This document shows positions 5,838 to 6,867 of a DNA stretch of 6,867 nt, in pieces. The DNA comes from an uncultured Opitutaceae bacterium (lineage in GTDB: Bacteria > Verrucomicrobiota > Verrucomicrobiia > Opitutales > Opitutaceae): assembly GCA_937128785.1 (NCBI GenBank), contig CAKZMS010000700.1:1-6867 (forward strand), written 5' to 3'. The notes below the pieces were generated by a model, which worked only from the letters and a program-made list of their open reading frames with translations, did not search any database and was not told the origin of the DNA. Within the stretch, counting starts at the first letter, position 1. Each line of letters opens with the position of its first letter. The position numbers and the translations under genes were made by a program.

Positions 5838-6560
5838 TCAGGGCTCGAGCCGATCCGCCCGCGGCGCGCTATCCGGCAGGTTGACCGTGGGTCGCGCCCA
5901 ACGCACGGCATTGGTGATCACGCGTTGGACATGGGCATTGGCGTAAGTTGGAAAAGTTTCGTGCCCGGGGCGGAAGTAAAACACCCGGCCATGGCTACGC
6001 TGCCAAGTGGCCCCCGACCGGAACACCTCTCCGCCGGCGAACCAGGAGATGAAGATCAGTTCATCGGGCTCGGGAATACCAAACGGTTCACCATACATTT
6101 CCTCCGGATCAATTTCGAAGTGCGCCGGAACCCCGGCGGCAATCGGATGCGAGGGACGCACGGTCCAAATCCGTTCCTTTTCACCATCATCCCGCCAGCA
6201 GAGTGAACAGGTGCTGCCCATGAGCCGTTTAAAGGGTTTGGCATAGTGGGCCGAGTGAAGAGCAATAAAACCCATGCCGGCATGCACGCGCGCCGCCACT
6301 TTCGCGGCAATGGTGTCGTCGACCTCCTCATGGGCTTTGTGCCCCCACCAGATCAAGACGTCGGTCGCAGCCAGCACCTCATCGGTCAGCCCATGTTCGG
6401 GCTCATCCAGCGTGGCCGTGCGGACTTCCATATCCGCTTCCGTCTCGAGAAAAGCCGCCAGGGCGCGATGGATGCCCGCGGGGTAATTCGCCGCGACATC
6501 GGGATTCTCTTTTTCGTGTCGATACTCGTTCCAAATCGTGACGCGGGTTTTGTCGGACAT
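5838..6560 (-). CDS. thuA: ThuA-domain protein (trehalose utilisation family)
   Basis: This 240-residue soluble protein fits the usual length of the ThuA family, which has a class-I glutamine-amidotransferase-like fold. The family motifs are present in order: [10 protein letters not shown] (7-16), YPAGIHRAL (26-34), [13 protein letters not shown] (68-80), [14 protein letters not shown] (97-110) and [16 protein letters not shown] (191-206). The histidines in WGH, LHSAH and RPGH are the residues conserved across the family. ThuA is known from rhizobial trehalose and related disaccharide use, where it works with the ThuB dehydrogenase on 3-keto sugars; its precise chemistry is debated. No signal peptide is seen, so it should be cytoplasmic. 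The start at 6560 has only a weak AGG eight bases upstream. The gene lies 56 bases downstream of the pseudouridine synthase on the same strand and converges with the MFS transporter. Family assignment is firm; a sugar substrate is inferred. Confidence 0.9.
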   Translation of the reverse strand: MSDKTRVTIWNEYRHEKENPDVAANYPAGIHRALAAFLETEADMEVRTATLDEPEHGLTDEVLAATDVLIWWGHKAHEEVDDTIAAKVAARVHAGMGFIALHSAHYAKPFKRLMGSTCSLCWRDDGEKERIWTVRPSHPIAAGVPAHFEIDPEEMYGEPFGIPEPDELIFISWFAGGEVFRSGATWQRSHGRVFYFRPGHETFPTYANAHVQRVITNAVRWARPTVNLPDSAPRADRLEP

Positions 6561-6616
6561 GGAAGCAACCTGAGCCGGGACGCTTGGCGGATCAATCTCT
6601 GACCTACCGCCCCGCT

Positions 6617-6867
6617 CTACCGGCGCGCAAATTTCCGGAGGTTACGCAGCGCGATTTCGAACGATTTGGGCAGCGGGAGTTCGTAAGTCAGCCGCTCCCG
6701 GGACTCGGGGTGGCGCAGGGAAATGGCGGCCCCCTGCAGGGCTACGCCGGAGACGAGCGGCTTTTCCGTGTCCCGGCCTTTGTAGCCGCGTTTGAACTCA
6801 GAAAGCAGGAGCTGCACCTCGGGCAGACCGTGATGCTCATCACCCACCACCGGTGCACCGATCGCCG
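6617..6867 (-). CDS. RluA-family RNA pseudouridine synthase, C-terminal end (5' part outside window)
   Basis: The frame is open to the right edge of the window, giving about 83 C-terminal residues; the GTG near 6850 is an internal codon, not a start. The segment begins [11 protein letters not shown], matching the conserved GHPIVGDxxYG of RluA-type synthases. It continues to [19 protein letters not shown] and the ending [15 protein letters not shown], matching the typical LHAxxLxFxHPxT...xxLPxxF tail of that family. These enzymes isomerise specific uridines in rRNA or tRNA. The catalytic HRLD motif would lie upstream, outside the window, so activity and target site cannot be judged. Gln replaces the usual His in LHA (ALQGA). 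The gene reads into the thuA gene with a 56-base gap, so co-transcription is possible but a functional link is unlikely. Confidence 0.78.
   Translation of the reverse strand, partial: AIGAPVVGDEHHGLPEVQLLLSEFKRGYKGRDTEKPLVSGVALQGAAISLRHPESRERLTYELPLPKSFEIALRNLRKFARR

Noticed and set aside
6246..6602. 118-residue open frame on the + strand
   Set aside because: Antisense to thuA, whose motifs are clear; no motif of its own.
1..6867. Mobile element, CRISPR, tRNA/rRNA or toxin-antitoxin content
   Set aside because: No transposase or integrase motifs, no terminal or regularly spaced repeats, no tRNA-like cloverleaf and no small paired genes were seen.

Overview
The window reads as ordinary, densely packed bacterial chromosome that is GC-rich by eye. 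It looks most like a verrucomicrobium of the Opitutaceae type. This placement is inferred from the gene content: a CFA-like/DUF1295 lipid cluster, a secreted RMDN-like TPR protein, an MFS carrier with a long loop near its C-terminus, and a ThuA protein. Start codons with almost no Shine-Dalgarno sequences agree with it. It has not been confirmed by any search.

Left block (2-3901, + strand). Five genes run in one direction with almost no space between them. They are the end of a DUF2062 membrane protein, a DUF1295 membrane protein of the steroid 5-alpha-reductase fold, an SAM-dependent methyltransferase of the cyclopropane-fatty-acid-synthase (CFA) family, an exported TPR protein and a xi-class glutathione transferase (YqjG/PcpF type). 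Two junctions are ATGA overlaps and the other two are gaps of 16 and 4 bases, so this is almost certainly one transcript that begins upstream of the window. The DUF1295 plus CFA-like pair points to modification of membrane acyl chains or another lipid. The glutathione transferase suggests a link to quinone or oxidative stress, but that link is inference.

Middle (3902-4200). About 300 bases hold no credible gene. They contain several short inverted repeats, a 15-base near-perfect palindrome 30 bases before the next start codon, and a 27-base leader with no G. This is the regulatory region of the MFS gene. I could not settle on a promoter.

Right block (4201-6867). An MFS transporter (+) ends at a clear intrinsic terminator. 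Converging on it from the - strand are a ThuA-domain gene and, upstream of that, the C-terminal end of an RluA-type pseudouridine synthase that runs off the window. The MFS and ThuA genes together suggest sugar or keto-sugar uptake and metabolism, but they are on opposite strands and need not be co-regulated.

I see no mobile element, CRISPR array, tRNA, rRNA or phage feature. Nothing here is plainly a new system. The points most worth checking are the shifted active-site cysteine in the CFA-like enzyme, the bacterial RMDN-like TPR protein inside a lipid operon, the altered glutathione-binding motif in the xi-class enzyme, and the structured leader of the MFS gene.
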